Positions 1-6,938 of a stretch of 11,340 nt of DNA are shown in pieces (the first letter of the stretch is position 1; every line of letters begins with the position of its first letter). The stretch covers positions 1 to 11,340 of the forward strand of contig JAEZDX010000474.1 in assembly GCA_023417975.1 (NCBI GenBank). Reading direction: 5' to 3'. The notes beneath the pieces are model-generated. The model saw nothing but the letters and a program-made list of their open reading frames with translations, ran no database searches and was not told where the DNA came from. The position numbers and the translations under genes are program-made. Origin of the DNA: Bacillota bacterium (GTDB lineage: Bacteria; Bacillota; Clostridia; Clostridiales; Clostridiaceae).

Positions 1-1
1 T

Positions 2-415
2 GTCGGTGCAGCCATATTTCATCACGATCCATGCTATGATAATCAAGATGAAAAAAGCGACAGTTTGAGGCATGTAGTTGAAACCTATGGGGATATTAAC
101 AATTTTAATGTGTGTAATAAGCAAGCTTTTGAACTAGTAAATGTATTGAACAGATTAAAGCCGGATATTTTTGTAGCCAGGCATGGGGGAATGTCTGTAT
201 GGGGAGCAAAGCTTGGTATACCAACCTTTCTCATGGGGGATGAGCATTTTGGATTAGGTTATCAAGGGCTGTTGAATTACGGTTATAAAATATTAGATGT
301 ATTGGCCACTAAGGAATTCGCAGAAAATATTGCTTCACACTCCGAGCTGCCATATACGGATTGGTGGTTAGAACAAAATCCATATACTTTTTTAGGAGGT
401 GAGGCAGATGAGTAG
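2..415 (+). CDS. Nitrogenase component 1 NifD-like subunit, 3' end only
   Basis: This is the C-terminal 137 residues of a nitrogenase component 1 family alpha (NifD/NifE-like) subunit; the frame is open to the left edge, so the start is outside the window. The family places a metal cluster between subunits and reduces a substrate with electrons from a NifH-type ATPase. The fragment aligns with the NifD C-terminal domain: a KPDI-type strand, a segment ending in GIP (NifD GVP), then M-G-D-E-H-F-G-L-G-Y-Q-G against NifD M-H-S-W-D-Y-S-G-P-Y-H-G. In that ungapped alignment the FeMo-cofactor ligand His (442 in Azotobacter vinelandii NifD) is Gly (codon 236-238), while a His lies three residues later (245-247). 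NifE scaffolds also lack this His, so the protein could be a scaffold or a catalytic subunit with a different cofactor. It overlaps the next gene by 8 bases, which suggests translational coupling. The family is secure; the exact group and substrate are unknown. Confidence 0.85.
   Translation, partial: VGAAIFHHDPCYDNQDEKSDSLRHVVETYGDINNFNVCNKQAFELVNVLNRLKPDIFVARHGGMSVWGAKLGIPTFLMGDEHFGLGYQGLLNYGYKILDVLATKEFAENIASHSELPYTDWWLEQNPYTFLGGEADE
394..401 (+). promoter_or_regulatory. Ribosome binding site fixing the NifK-like start
   Basis: AGGAGGTG lies inside the end of the NifD-like gene and sits 6 bases before the ATG at 408. This favours 408 over the in-frame GTG at 399, which overlaps the site itself. 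Confidence 0.8.
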
Positions 416-1736
416 TTTAGTTGAGCAGCCAAGACATTATTGTACTCTAGGCGCCCAGCAGTCGGTAGTTGCTATTAAAAAAGCAATCCCTATACTTCAT
501 TCCGGTCCGGGATGCGGGGTGAAGTTATTCAGAGGTCTGAGTTTTGAGTCAGGTTATCAAGGGGCCGGTTACGCAGGGGGAAGCTCAGTGCCATGTACTA
601 ACGTAACGGAAAGAGAAGTGGTATTTGGCGGAGAGGAACGTTTGAAGGAAGTCATAGACGGAACACTTAAAGTAATAAAGGGGGAGCTTTTTGTCGTTCT
701 AACCGGATGTACTGCCGATATCGTAGGCGATGATGTTGGGCAGGTTGTAAGCGAATATAAGGAAAGGGGGATTCCCATAGTATTCGCTGAGACAGGGGGA
801 TTTAAAGGTAGCAATTTTAAAGGACATGAGTTAGTTAATGAAGCTATTATTAATCAGTTTATAGGCGAAAGAGAGCCAAAAATTGAAAAAAGACTAGTCA
901 ATGTATGGTCAGTAGTACCATATCAAGACAGCTTCTGGGCAGGTAATCTGGGTGAAATAAAGCGGCTGTTGGAGGGAATAGGTCTCAAGGTGAATATATT
1001 GTTTGGACCTGAAGCTGAAGGAGTAAAGGAATGGGGGACAATTCCTGATGCACAGTTTAATCTTATATTGTCACCTTGGGTTGGATTAAAAACCGCACAG
1101 CTCTTACAAAATAAGTATGGAACTCCATATCTCCACTATCCGATTTTACCTATTGGAGCAAAGGAAACAAGCAAGTTTTTAAGAGCTGTAGGAGGGTTTG
1201 CAGGCATTGATATAACAGAGACTGAAGCCTTCATACAGAAGGAAGAAAATAGATTTTACTACTATATAGAAAGATCTGCTGATTTCTTTATAGAATTCAG
1301 ATATGATTTGGCAGGACAATTTTTTAATATAACAGATTCCTTTTATGCTCTTGGAATAAGTAAATTTCTTGTGAATGAACTTGGCATATTGCCTGGTGAA
1401 CAGTATATAACGGAGGACACGCCTGATGAATATAAGGAAAGCATAATAAAGGAGTTCAAAAAATTGTCAAAATACACTTCTGCAGAGGTGGTATTTGAAA
1501 TAGATGCAGGAAAAATTCACGAAAGACTAAGAAAATATGATCATAAGAAGCATACACCGCTTATTTTGGGCAGTTCTTGGGACAGAGATATAATTTCAGA
1601 GCTTAATGGATTTGGATTAAATATTTCATTACCGGTAATGCACAGACTTGTGCTAGACAGAAATTATGTAGGCTACAGCGGAGGCCTAAGGCTGGCGGAA
1701 GATATATATGGCAGCATTCTTGAAACCTACAAATAG
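408..1736 (+). CDS. Nitrogenase component 1 NifK-like subunit
   Basis: This 442-residue protein is a nitrogenase component 1 beta (NifK/NifN-like) subunit, expected to pair with the upstream NifD-like protein. The N-terminal half is diagnostic. C12 sits in HYCTLGA (NifK C-x-PLGA), C36 in HSGPGCG (NifK HGSQGC), T67-E68 and V72-FGG in the TEDAAVFGG region, and C101 in LTGCTADIVGDD (NifK TTC-x-EVIGDD). C12, C36 and C101 match the three NifK P-cluster cysteines, so a bridging Fe-S cluster is probably kept. The NifK Ser in TPSF (Ser188 in A. vinelandii) is Gly131 in TGGF here. C63 is an extra Cys beside the TED-like motif. At 442 residues it is somewhat shorter than many NifK proteins. ATG 408 is chosen for its ribosome site. 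The gene overlaps the D-like gene by 8 bases, and the NifB-like gene follows after 17 bases, so all three are probably one transcript. The family is certain; it is not an ordinary NifK, and its substrate cannot be read from sequence. Confidence 0.9.
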   Translation: MSSLVEQPRHYCTLGAQQSVVAIKKAIPILHSGPGCGVKLFRGLSFESGYQGAGYAGGSSVPCTNVTEREVVFGGEERLKEVIDGTLKVIKGELFVVLTGCTADIVGDDVGQVVSEYKERGIPIVFAETGGFKGSNFKGHELVNEAIINQFIGEREPKIEKRLVNVWSVVPYQDSFWAGNLGEIKRLLEGIGLKVNILFGPEAEGVKEWGTIPDAQFNLILSPWVGLKTAQLLQNKYGTPYLHYPILPIGAKETSKFLRAVGGFAGIDITETEAFIQKEENRFYYYIERSADFFIEFRYDLAGQFFNITDSFYALGISKFLVNELGILPGEQYITEDTPDEYKESIIKEFKKLSKYTSAEVVFEIDAGKIHERLRKYDHKKHTPLILGSSWDRDIISELNGFGLNISLPVMHRLVLDRNYVGYSGGLRLAEDIYGSILETYK

Positions 1737-1753
1737 TAAGAGGAGGGTGAAAC

Positions 1754-2623
1754 ATGGGGGAATTTGAACATTTGATTAAACAGCATCCGTGTTTTGGAGT
1801 TGATGCACATTTCAAGTATGGAAGAATACATTTGCCTGTAAGTCCACAGTGTAATATTCAATGTAAGTTTTGTAAAAGAGGATTTAATAAATGGGAAGTA
1901 AGACCCGGTGTGAGCTCTCTATTATTAAAACCGGAGGACACTGTAGCTATTGTGAAGAAAGCGTTAAAGCTATGTCCGAACATTAAAGTAGTTGGAATTG
2001 CAGGTCCGGGTGATACTTTGGCTACAGACCATGCGCTTCAGAGCTTCGAACTTATAAAGGAGGAATATCCTGAGTTAATGAACTGCTTGAGCACTAACGG
2101 GCTCTTGCTGGAGGAAAAGGCAGAACGAATAGCTGCAGCAGGAGTAAAAACCGTTACAGTAACTGTTAATTCCATAGATCCTCGTATTCAAAAGAATATA
2201 TGCTCGTATATAGTTTACAAAGGACAATATATAACAGGCGAAGCTGCTGCAGAGAAGCTTATAAACGCTCAGCTTAGAGGAATAAAAAAGATAACTGAGC
2301 TGGGCGTGGTTGTTAAGATTAATACAGTGCTTATACCAACGGTAAATGATAGAAATATTGAGGAAGTAGCAAAAGCTACAAAGCAGGCTGGTGCATCTAT
2401 CTTGAATATTATTCCTCTCATACCTCAGCATGAAATGTCTAATTTCGATGTGCCAAGCTGCTCCTTGTTGGAAAATTCCAGAGCAAATGCCGAAAAACAT
2501 TTGGAAGTGTTTCGCCATTGTAAGCACTGTAGGGCAGATGCATGTGGAATTCCCGGCAAAGGAGAAGATTTACACTCACAGTTGTATAGTGTACAGCCTG
2601 TTGAAACTTTTTCCCATGGATAG
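1754..2623 (+). CDS. NifB-like radical SAM protein (Fe-S cofactor maturase)
   Basis: This 289-residue protein closely resembles the radical SAM part of NifB, which fuses two [4Fe-4S] clusters with a SAM-derived carbide into the 8Fe precursor of nitrogenase cofactors. It has the NifB H-P-C-F motif (H11, C13), the KYGRIHLPV strand, the radical SAM CX3CX2C motif (C33, C37, C40), RPGV (50-53), the GIAGPGD SAM-binding loop (81-87), CLSTNGL (C111), VTVNSIDP (137-143), LIP-x-VND, IIPLIP, and a C-terminal C256-K-H-C259-RADA. There is no C-terminal NifX/NafY-like domain, as in compact archaeal NifB. Two features are odd. The Cys six residues after the third radical SAM Cys in NifB (in FDC or YDC) is Lys46 here, with one residue deleted nearby. 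Extra cysteines occur at 74, 150, 236 and 264; C264 replaces Val in RADAVG. ATG 1754 follows AGGAGG at 1741-1746. It probably matures the cluster of the adjacent D/K pair, though it may build a different cluster from NifB. Confidence 0.88.
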   Translation: MGEFEHLIKQHPCFGVDAHFKYGRIHLPVSPQCNIQCKFCKRGFNKWEVRPGVSSLLLKPEDTVAIVKKALKLCPNIKVVGIAGPGDTLATDHALQSFELIKEEYPELMNCLSTNGLLLEEKAERIAAAGVKTVTVTVNSIDPRIQKNICSYIVYKGQYITGEAAAEKLINAQLRGIKKITELGVVVKINTVLIPTVNDRNIEEVAKATKQAGASILNIIPLIPQHEMSNFDVPSCSLLENSRANAEKHLEVFRHCKHCRADACGIPGKGEDLHSQLYSVQPVETFSHG

Positions 2624-2881
2624 AAAAACTGTTAAATATGTGGGAGTATAAACATTAGCAAATAAAATGTAACTTCATATAGCTATATATAATGCAAAAT
2701 GTACCTTCTAATAAGGGGTGGGTGAAAAAGTAGAACTTTTTCATCTGCTTTGGAATTGGGAGGTACTTTTTTCGAGAGATTTTAGAGCATATTTGAATAA
2801 TTAATAGTTGTAAGCTGAAAAACAAAGAGGTGCATCTATAATATTTGAGTATATTGCAAATAATTAATATAGGTGATGAAA
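2624..2881 (+). other. Intergenic region between the nitrogenase-like and germination operons
   Basis: This is 258 bases of AT-rich DNA with no credible gene. It holds a 12-bp palindrome (ATATAGCTATAT, 2677-2688), the hairpin at 2723-2743, a TATAAT at 2837-2842 without a good -35 box, and an 11-base direct repeat AATAATTAATA at 2796-2806 and 2859-2869. I expected a forespore sigma-G promoter for the germination operon but found no convincing match. Confidence 0.6.
2723..2743 (+). terminator. Perfect hairpin, probable terminator of the nitrogenase-like operon
   Basis: TGAAAAAGT and ACTTTTTCA form a perfect 9-bp stem around the 3-base loop AGA. The stem can be lengthened by wobble and GC pairs on the flanks (2718-2722 with 2744-2748). 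It lies about 100 bases after the NifB-like stop. The T run is inside the 3' arm rather than after a GC-rich stem, so it is an atypical intrinsic terminator. It reads much the same on the other strand. Confidence 0.5.
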
Positions 2882-4366
2882 ATGGCAAAACTATCAAAGT
2901 CTCTTGAAGAGAATATAAACATGTTTAAAAGTATATTTTCAGAGGATACACTTCTTATAACAAGAAGATTCCAAAACAGATTTTTAGCTTCCGTTAAATG
3001 CTGCATAATATATTTTGACGGAATGGTAGATACTAAAGCATTAAATGAAAATATTATTGTTCCTATTTTGTACAATAATTTGAGCGTAGAAATTTGTATA
3101 GAGAACCTCTTGGAAGAACTACAGCACAAAATTATAACTGCCAACAATGTAAATATAGTAGAAGATGTGGATACACTTATAAGTTCAGTAATGTACGGCA
3201 ATACAATTTTTCTGCTGGAAGGTTATGAAAAAGCCTTAATGATTGATTCCAAAGGCTGGAAATCAAGATCCATAAGTGAACCGGAATCGGCAAAGGTTGT
3301 GCGTGGACCAAGAGAGGGCTTTAACGAATCCATATTAACAAATACTACTTTGATAAGAAAAATAATTAATGATTCAAATTTGAAATTTAAATATAGGAAT
3401 ATCGGTAAGAGAACTCATACAAAGATATGTATTTGTTACATTAAGGATTTGGCGTTGGATGAAATTATAAAAGAGTTGGAAAGAAGACTTGATGAAATAG
3501 ACATAGATGGCGTACTTGATTCAGGATATATTCAAGAACTGATAAGGGATGCTCCATTGTCACCCTTTGAAACTGTTGGGTATAGTGAAAGGCCCGATAC
3601 TATTGCCTCAAAGCTATTAGAGGGTAGAGTAGCATTGATCGTAGATGGGAGCCCAATTGTATTAACAGTTCCATATATAATGATAGAATCAGCTCAATCC
3701 AGTGAAGACTATTATAACAATTTCATATTCGGATCCTTTAACAGACTGCTTAGAGCTACGGCGACCATTCTATCTGTCAGCGTTCCTGCATTATATGTGG
3801 CAGTTGTAGCCTATCATCAGGAAATGCTCCCAACTCCGTTGCTGCTCAGTATATATGCCTCAAAGAAAGGTGTGCCTTTTCCAACGATACTGTCTATGTT
3901 CATAATGCTGATTATTTTCGATGTGCTGAGAGAAGCAAGTACAAGGATGCCTTCATCTATAGGTCAGGCGGTGAACATAGTAGGTACACTTGTCCTCGGT
4001 CAGGCAGCGGTGGAGGCAAAGCTAGTCACTGCGCATGTGGTCATACTGACAGCTTTGGGTGGAATGTTGGCTCTTATGAATATTACAGCCATAGGAGCGA
4101 TTATAGTTATTCGAGCCTATCTGCTTATAAGTGCATCATTAATGGGGGTTTACGGATTTTTATTCGGAGCAATAATTGTATTGCTGCATCTTATGAATTT
4201 GAGATCTTTTGGAGTACCTTATATGATGAATACTTCTACTATAAAAAATCATAATTTTCAAGATTCATGGATTCGTGCTCCATGGTGGATGATGACGTTA
4301 AGACCTAAAATAATGGGTGCTAAAAATTTGGTAAGGCAAGCTAAGGAAAAAAGCAGGAGGAAGTAA
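2882..4366 (+). CDS. gerAA: Spore germinant receptor A subunit (GerAA family)
   Basis: This is the A subunit of a GerA-type receptor, which sits in the inner membrane of the spore and helps sense germinants and trigger ion release. The 494-residue length fits the family. A soluble N-terminal region (about 1-280) carries the family signatures DGMVD, GWKSRSISEPE, VRGPREGF and TLIRKI, and SGYIQELI followed by PFETVGYSERPD. The C-terminal region (about 285-440) is membrane-embedded with several hydrophobic helices, including LREASTRMPSSIGQ between two of them, and a basic tail ends the protein. In-frame GTG 2873 and ATG 2876 lie within or against the AGGTGA ribosome site (2871-2876), so ATG 2882 with a 5-base gap is preferred. 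The next gene starts 2 bases after its stop. The germinant cannot be read from sequence. Expression should be late in the forespore (sigma-G), but I did not find a clear sigma-G promoter. Confidence 0.95.
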   Translation: MAKLSKSLEENINMFKSIFSEDTLLITRRFQNRFLASVKCCIIYFDGMVDTKALNENIIVPILYNNLSVEICIENLLEELQHKIITANNVNIVEDVDTLISSVMYGNTIFLLEGYEKALMIDSKGWKSRSISEPESAKVVRGPREGFNESILTNTTLIRKIINDSNLKFKYRNIGKRTHTKICICYIKDLALDEIIKELERRLDEIDIDGVLDSGYIQELIRDAPLSPFETVGYSERPDTIASKLLEGRVALIVDGSPIVLTVPYIMIESAQSSEDYYNNFIFGSFNRLLRATATILSVSVPALYVAVVAYHQEMLPTPLLLSIYASKKGVPFPTILSMFIMLIIFDVLREASTRMPSSIGQAVNIVGTLVLGQAAVEAKLVTAHVVILTALGGMLALMNITAIGAIIVIRAYLLISASLMGVYGFLFGAIIVLLHLMNLRSFGVPYMMNTSTIKNHNFQDSWIRAPWWMMTLRPKIMGAKNLVRQAKEKSRRK

Positions 4367-4368
4367 TA

Positions 4369-5523
4369 ATGAAAGCAGGTAAGTATTTGCTACTTACTAT
4401 TTTGATATTTTGCAGTTCCGTATATATGACCGGCTGCTGGAATTATAGAGAACTTGATAAACTTGCAATTGTAGCTGCGGCTGCAATTGATAAAGGAGAC
4501 AGTAAAAGGTTTAAGCTAACGGTTGAAATTGTTGACCTTACCGGTGAAAGAGATTCAAAGGAAGTATCCAAAACTTTAACTATAGAAGGTAATACTATAT
4601 TTGACTGTGCAAGAAGTGAAATTGCAAGTTCAGGTGAAAGGTTATACTGGAGTCATATGAAAGCTTTAATAGTAAGTAAAAAAATAGCTAAAGAGGGAAT
4701 TGTTGAAGTACTTGACTGGTTTGCAAGGGATTCGGAAACAAGATCCGATGTCAGCATATTGATTTCAAGTGCGGATACAGCGAAGGAAATACTTCAAGTA
4801 CAAGGAGCAAAGGAACAAATAAAAGGCTTCAATATAAATGATTCTTTAAGAAATGAAAAATCGCTTTCCAAAGCACCTAAAATAGATGTAATGGATATGA
4901 TAGCTGCATTACAATCAAAAGGAATGTCAGCAATAGCACCTGCAGTAAAATTAAAAAAGACAAATGGAAATTTTTCACCAACAGTATTAGGTACGGCATT
5001 TTTTAAGAAGGATAAACTCACTGGATTTCTAAATGAAGAGGAAACAAAAGCACTGTTGTTTATTAGAAATGAGATAAAAGGAGGAATTTTGATTGAATTT
5101 GCTGCAGGAGGTGAACACGGAGTTCCCATATCTCTGGAAGTATTCAGAAGTAAAACTAAAGTTCAACCTGTAATTAATAACGGAAAAATTCAGTTTAACA
5201 TTAGCGTGGAAACTAGTACAGCCATTGACGAAATAGGTGGAGATGCTGATGTTATTAATGATACCGGCAGGAAGGAGCTGGAACAAAAGGCGGCAGAGCA
5301 GTTGAAACGGAATATGCTGCAATTGATTAATAAAATGCAAGCAGATTACAATATAGATATATTTGGATTTGGGGTAAGGCTTCAGCAGGAAAAACCGAAA
5401 GTATGGAAAAATGTAAAAAACAATTGGATGGAAGAATTTAAAAATGTAGATATTAATATTAGTGTTTATATACATATCCGAAATAGTTCTATGCTTTCAA
5501 AGCCTCTGGAGGTGGGAGAATAA
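4369..5523 (+). CDS. gerAC: Spore germinant receptor C subunit, lipoprotein (GerAC family)
   Basis: This 384-residue lipoprotein is the C subunit of the germinant receptor, anchored to the outer face of the spore inner membrane. A basic N-terminus (M-K-A-G-K) and a hydrophobic stretch lead to the lipobox M-T-G-C, with C23 the lipid-modified residue. This is followed directly by the family hallmark CWNYRELDKLAIV and an A-x-A-I-D-K-G stretch. The remainder has the mixed strand and helix pattern of GerAC, including TLTIEGNTIFDC, SHMKALIVS and, near the C-terminus, DIFGFGVRLQ. The length is normal. AGGAGG at 4355-4360 sits 8 bases before the ATG, and the gene lies 2 bases after gerAA, so the two are surely co-transcribed. 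Three bases separate it from the small D gene. No defect was seen. Confidence 0.95.
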   Translation: MKAGKYLLLTILIFCSSVYMTGCWNYRELDKLAIVAAAAIDKGDSKRFKLTVEIVDLTGERDSKEVSKTLTIEGNTIFDCARSEIASSGERLYWSHMKALIVSKKIAKEGIVEVLDWFARDSETRSDVSILISSADTAKEILQVQGAKEQIKGFNINDSLRNEKSLSKAPKIDVMDMIAALQSKGMSAIAPAVKLKKTNGNFSPTVLGTAFFKKDKLTGFLNEEETKALLFIRNEIKGGILIEFAAGGEHGVPISLEVFRSKTKVQPVINNGKIQFNISVETSTAIDEIGGDADVINDTGRKELEQKAAEQLKRNMLQLINKMQADYNIDIFGFGVRLQQEKPKVWKNVKNNWMEEFKNVDINISVYIHIRNSSMLSKPLEVGE

Positions 5524-5526
5524 ACT

Positions 5527-5736
5527 ATGTTGATTATAGTACTGGCAGCGTATACACTAATTGGAGTGTATGACCTTTTACCTTTATATAAGGATAATAC
5601 CCATAAGGACTTTTGGGTAGAAGTAGCATTGACGGCTATATCACTTATTGTAGCAGTGCTCATTGTACTTGGAATTTATATACCCAGTCCTGAGAAGCCT
5701 ATTAGGGAAGCAATAACTTTTATTCTTGGAAAGTAG
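5527..5736 (+). CDS. Small two-helix membrane protein, germinant receptor D subunit
   Basis: This 69-residue protein has two hydrophobic segments (about residues 2-20 and 33-52), joined by a short polar loop (YKDNTHKDFW). The tail is P-S-P-E-K-P-I-R-E. Small two-helix proteins encoded within or beside GerA-family operons are known as D subunits and are reported to modulate receptor activity in Bacillus spores. Placement between the C and B genes, 3 bases after the C gene, supports that assignment here. The ribosome site is GGAGGTG (5508-5514) or the nearer GGGAGAA, both inside the end of the C gene. The role is inferred from context and topology, not from a strong sequence motif. Confidence 0.75.
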   Translation: MLIIVLAAYTLIGVYDLLPLYKDNTHKDFWVEVALTAISLIVAVLIVLGIYIPSPEKPIREAITFILGK

Positions 5737-5743
5737 GATAATT

Positions 5744-6826
5744 ATGTATAAGGAACAGATTACTGATAAAGAAGGTATTTGCCTTTTATCCATATTCATT
5801 ATGGGAAGTACGCTGATTTTAGGCACAGGAGGAGATGCAAAAAACGATGCCTGGATTTCAGGTATTGTAGGTATGATAATGGTAATACCTATGATTATTG
5901 TGTATGGTAGGATACTGATACTTTTTCCGGGTAAGGATATATATGAAATAATAAAAATAGTATTCGGTAAATATGTAGGCAGCTTTATAGCAATGCTGTA
6001 CGTTTGGTATTCATTTCATCTTGGAGCATTAGTAATGCGTAATTTCGGTGAATTTATAAATACTGTAACTATGCCTGAAACACCGATATTGTTCCCTATA
6101 TTATGTCTCTCACTTGTATCAATAATGGCTGCCAGATATGGCATTGAAGTCATGGGAAGAATAAGTGCCGGCATTCTACCTGTTTTACTAATTATAATTT
6201 TGATAGTAGCTTTTTTGGTTATACCGCAGCTGCAATTAAGTAATGTAAAGCCAATTTTGGGAGGAGGATTTTATCCCGTATTAATAGGCGGTTTTTCAGC
6301 TTTTTCCTTTCCCTATGCAGAATCGGTTATTTTTACTTCAGCGGCCTTTGCATTAAAAACAAAAAAGTCTATATATAGAGTGTACTTTTATGCATTGATT
6401 ATTGCAGGCAGTATAATTGTTTTCTTAACCTTAAGAAATATAATGGTTTTAGGCGTAATTATAGGACAGTTATACTTCCCATCTCATGTAGCAGTAAGTA
6501 AGATCAGTATAGGAAGTTTCTTGGAGAGAATAGAGGTAACTGTAGCTATAGTATTTGTATTCGGAGCCTTTATAAAGTGTGCTGTATGCTTGTTTTCGGC
6601 CAGTAAAGGTGTTGCACGTATATTTAATCTCAAAGACTATAGGTCTGTTGTTATACAGCTTGGTATATTGATGGCATTCCTTGCTTATATAGTATACGAC
6701 AATATTATGATGATGGAATTTTGGGCCTTTAAAATATATCCGTATTATGCTTTTCCGTTTCAAGTGATTCTTCCAATATTGATTTTTATTGCTGCACTAA
6801 TAAAAACAAAAAAGCATGAAAAATAA
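5744..6826 (+). CDS. gerAB: Spore germinant receptor B subunit, permease (GerAB family)
   Basis: This 360-residue polytopic protein of the APC transporter superfamily is the B subunit of the germinant receptor, thought to bind the germinant within the spore inner membrane. About ten hydrophobic helices span nearly the whole length. Family features include an N-terminal ITDKEGICLL segment, the GSTLILGTGGDAKNDAWIS stretch at the first helix and loop, FPGKDIYEIIKIVFGKYVG, and the central LGGGFYPVL and FPYAESVIF regions. It ends in a basic tail (KTKKHEK). ATG 5744 follows TAGGA (5734-5738) by 5 bases. An upstream in-frame TTG at 5726 lies inside the D gene and has no ribosome site, so it was not used. 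It is the last gene of the A-C-D-B operon. No clear GC-rich terminator follows it. Confidence 0.95.
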   Translation: MYKEQITDKEGICLLSIFIMGSTLILGTGGDAKNDAWISGIVGMIMVIPMIIVYGRILILFPGKDIYEIIKIVFGKYVGSFIAMLYVWYSFHLGALVMRNFGEFINTVTMPETPILFPILCLSLVSIMAARYGIEVMGRISAGILPVLLIIILIVAFLVIPQLQLSNVKPILGGGFYPVLIGGFSAFSFPYAESVIFTSAAFALKTKKSIYRVYFYALIIAGSIIVFLTLRNIMVLGVIIGQLYFPSHVAVSKISIGSFLERIEVTVAIVFVFGAFIKCAVCLFSASKGVARIFNLKDYRSVVIQLGILMAFLAYIVYDNIMMMEFWAFKIYPYYAFPFQVILPILIFIAALIKTKKHEK

Positions 6827-6846
6827 TGCAATAAGTTAATACGATA

Positions 6847-6923
6847 TGCCTACAACATTGATAACATACATAGCTTTGCTTATATTTATATAATATAATA
6901 AATATAAGTATAATTTGTAGGCA
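6847..6923 (+). repeat. Nested inverted repeats in the rpoN leader
   Basis: The outer arms TGCCTACAA (6847-6855) and TTGTAGGCA (6915-6923) are perfect 9-bp complements. They enclose inner arms CTTATATTTAT (6879-6889) and ATAAATATAAG (6898-6908), perfect 11-bp complements with an 8-base loop, extendable by a G-T pair and one T-A pair. The right outer arm ends where the rpoN ribosome site begins. The inner repeat could be a hairpin or a dyad operator covering the promoter -10 region. Confidence 0.7.
6858..6886 (+). promoter_or_regulatory. Putative sigma-A promoter for rpoN
   Basis: TTGATA (6858-6863), a 17-base spacer and TATATT (6881-6886) each match consensus at five of six positions. Because the area is very AT-rich, other -10-like boxes (TATAAT at 6889 and 6894) exist, and the true start is uncertain. 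Confidence 0.45.
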
Positions 6924-6938
6924 GGAGGTGAAAGCAAT

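Noticed and set aside
399..407. GTG 399 as the start of the NifK-like gene
   Set aside because: It would fall inside the AGGAGGTG ribosome site. ATG 408 has correct spacing and begins the conserved N-terminus.
2075..2527. 150-codon minus-strand frame inside the NifB-like gene
   Set aside because: It is the reverse of a well-supported NifB-like gene, and its translation is rich in Cys, Tyr and Ser with no recognisable family, typical of an antisense shadow.
2430..2651. 73-codon + strand frame overlapping the end of the NifB-like gene
   Set aside because: It lies out of frame over the conserved C-terminal CxxC region of the NifB-like protein and has no family resemblance.
2688..2693. TATAAT after the nitrogenase-like operon, possibly a promoter
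   Set aside because: The position 17 bases upstream (AAATGT) has no -35 similarity, and the surrounding DNA is so AT-rich that such boxes arise by chance.
2796..2869. Direct repeat AATAATTAATA at 2796-2806 and 2859-2869
   Set aside because: The units are only 11 bases of pure A/T in an AT-rich region. Chance is a sufficient explanation.
2780..2881. Sigma-G promoter for the germination operon
   Set aside because: CATATTT at 2788 and CAAATAA at 2857 resemble the -10 box, but neither has a good -35 box at the right spacing. The promoter is expected biologically but not demonstrated.
6660..6690. Possible -24/-12 (sigma-54) promoter, TGGCATTCCTTGC, near the end of gerAB
   Set aside because: Only 8 bases separate the GG and GC elements instead of the required 10. 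No other convincing -24/-12 site was noticed, though the scan by eye was not exhaustive.
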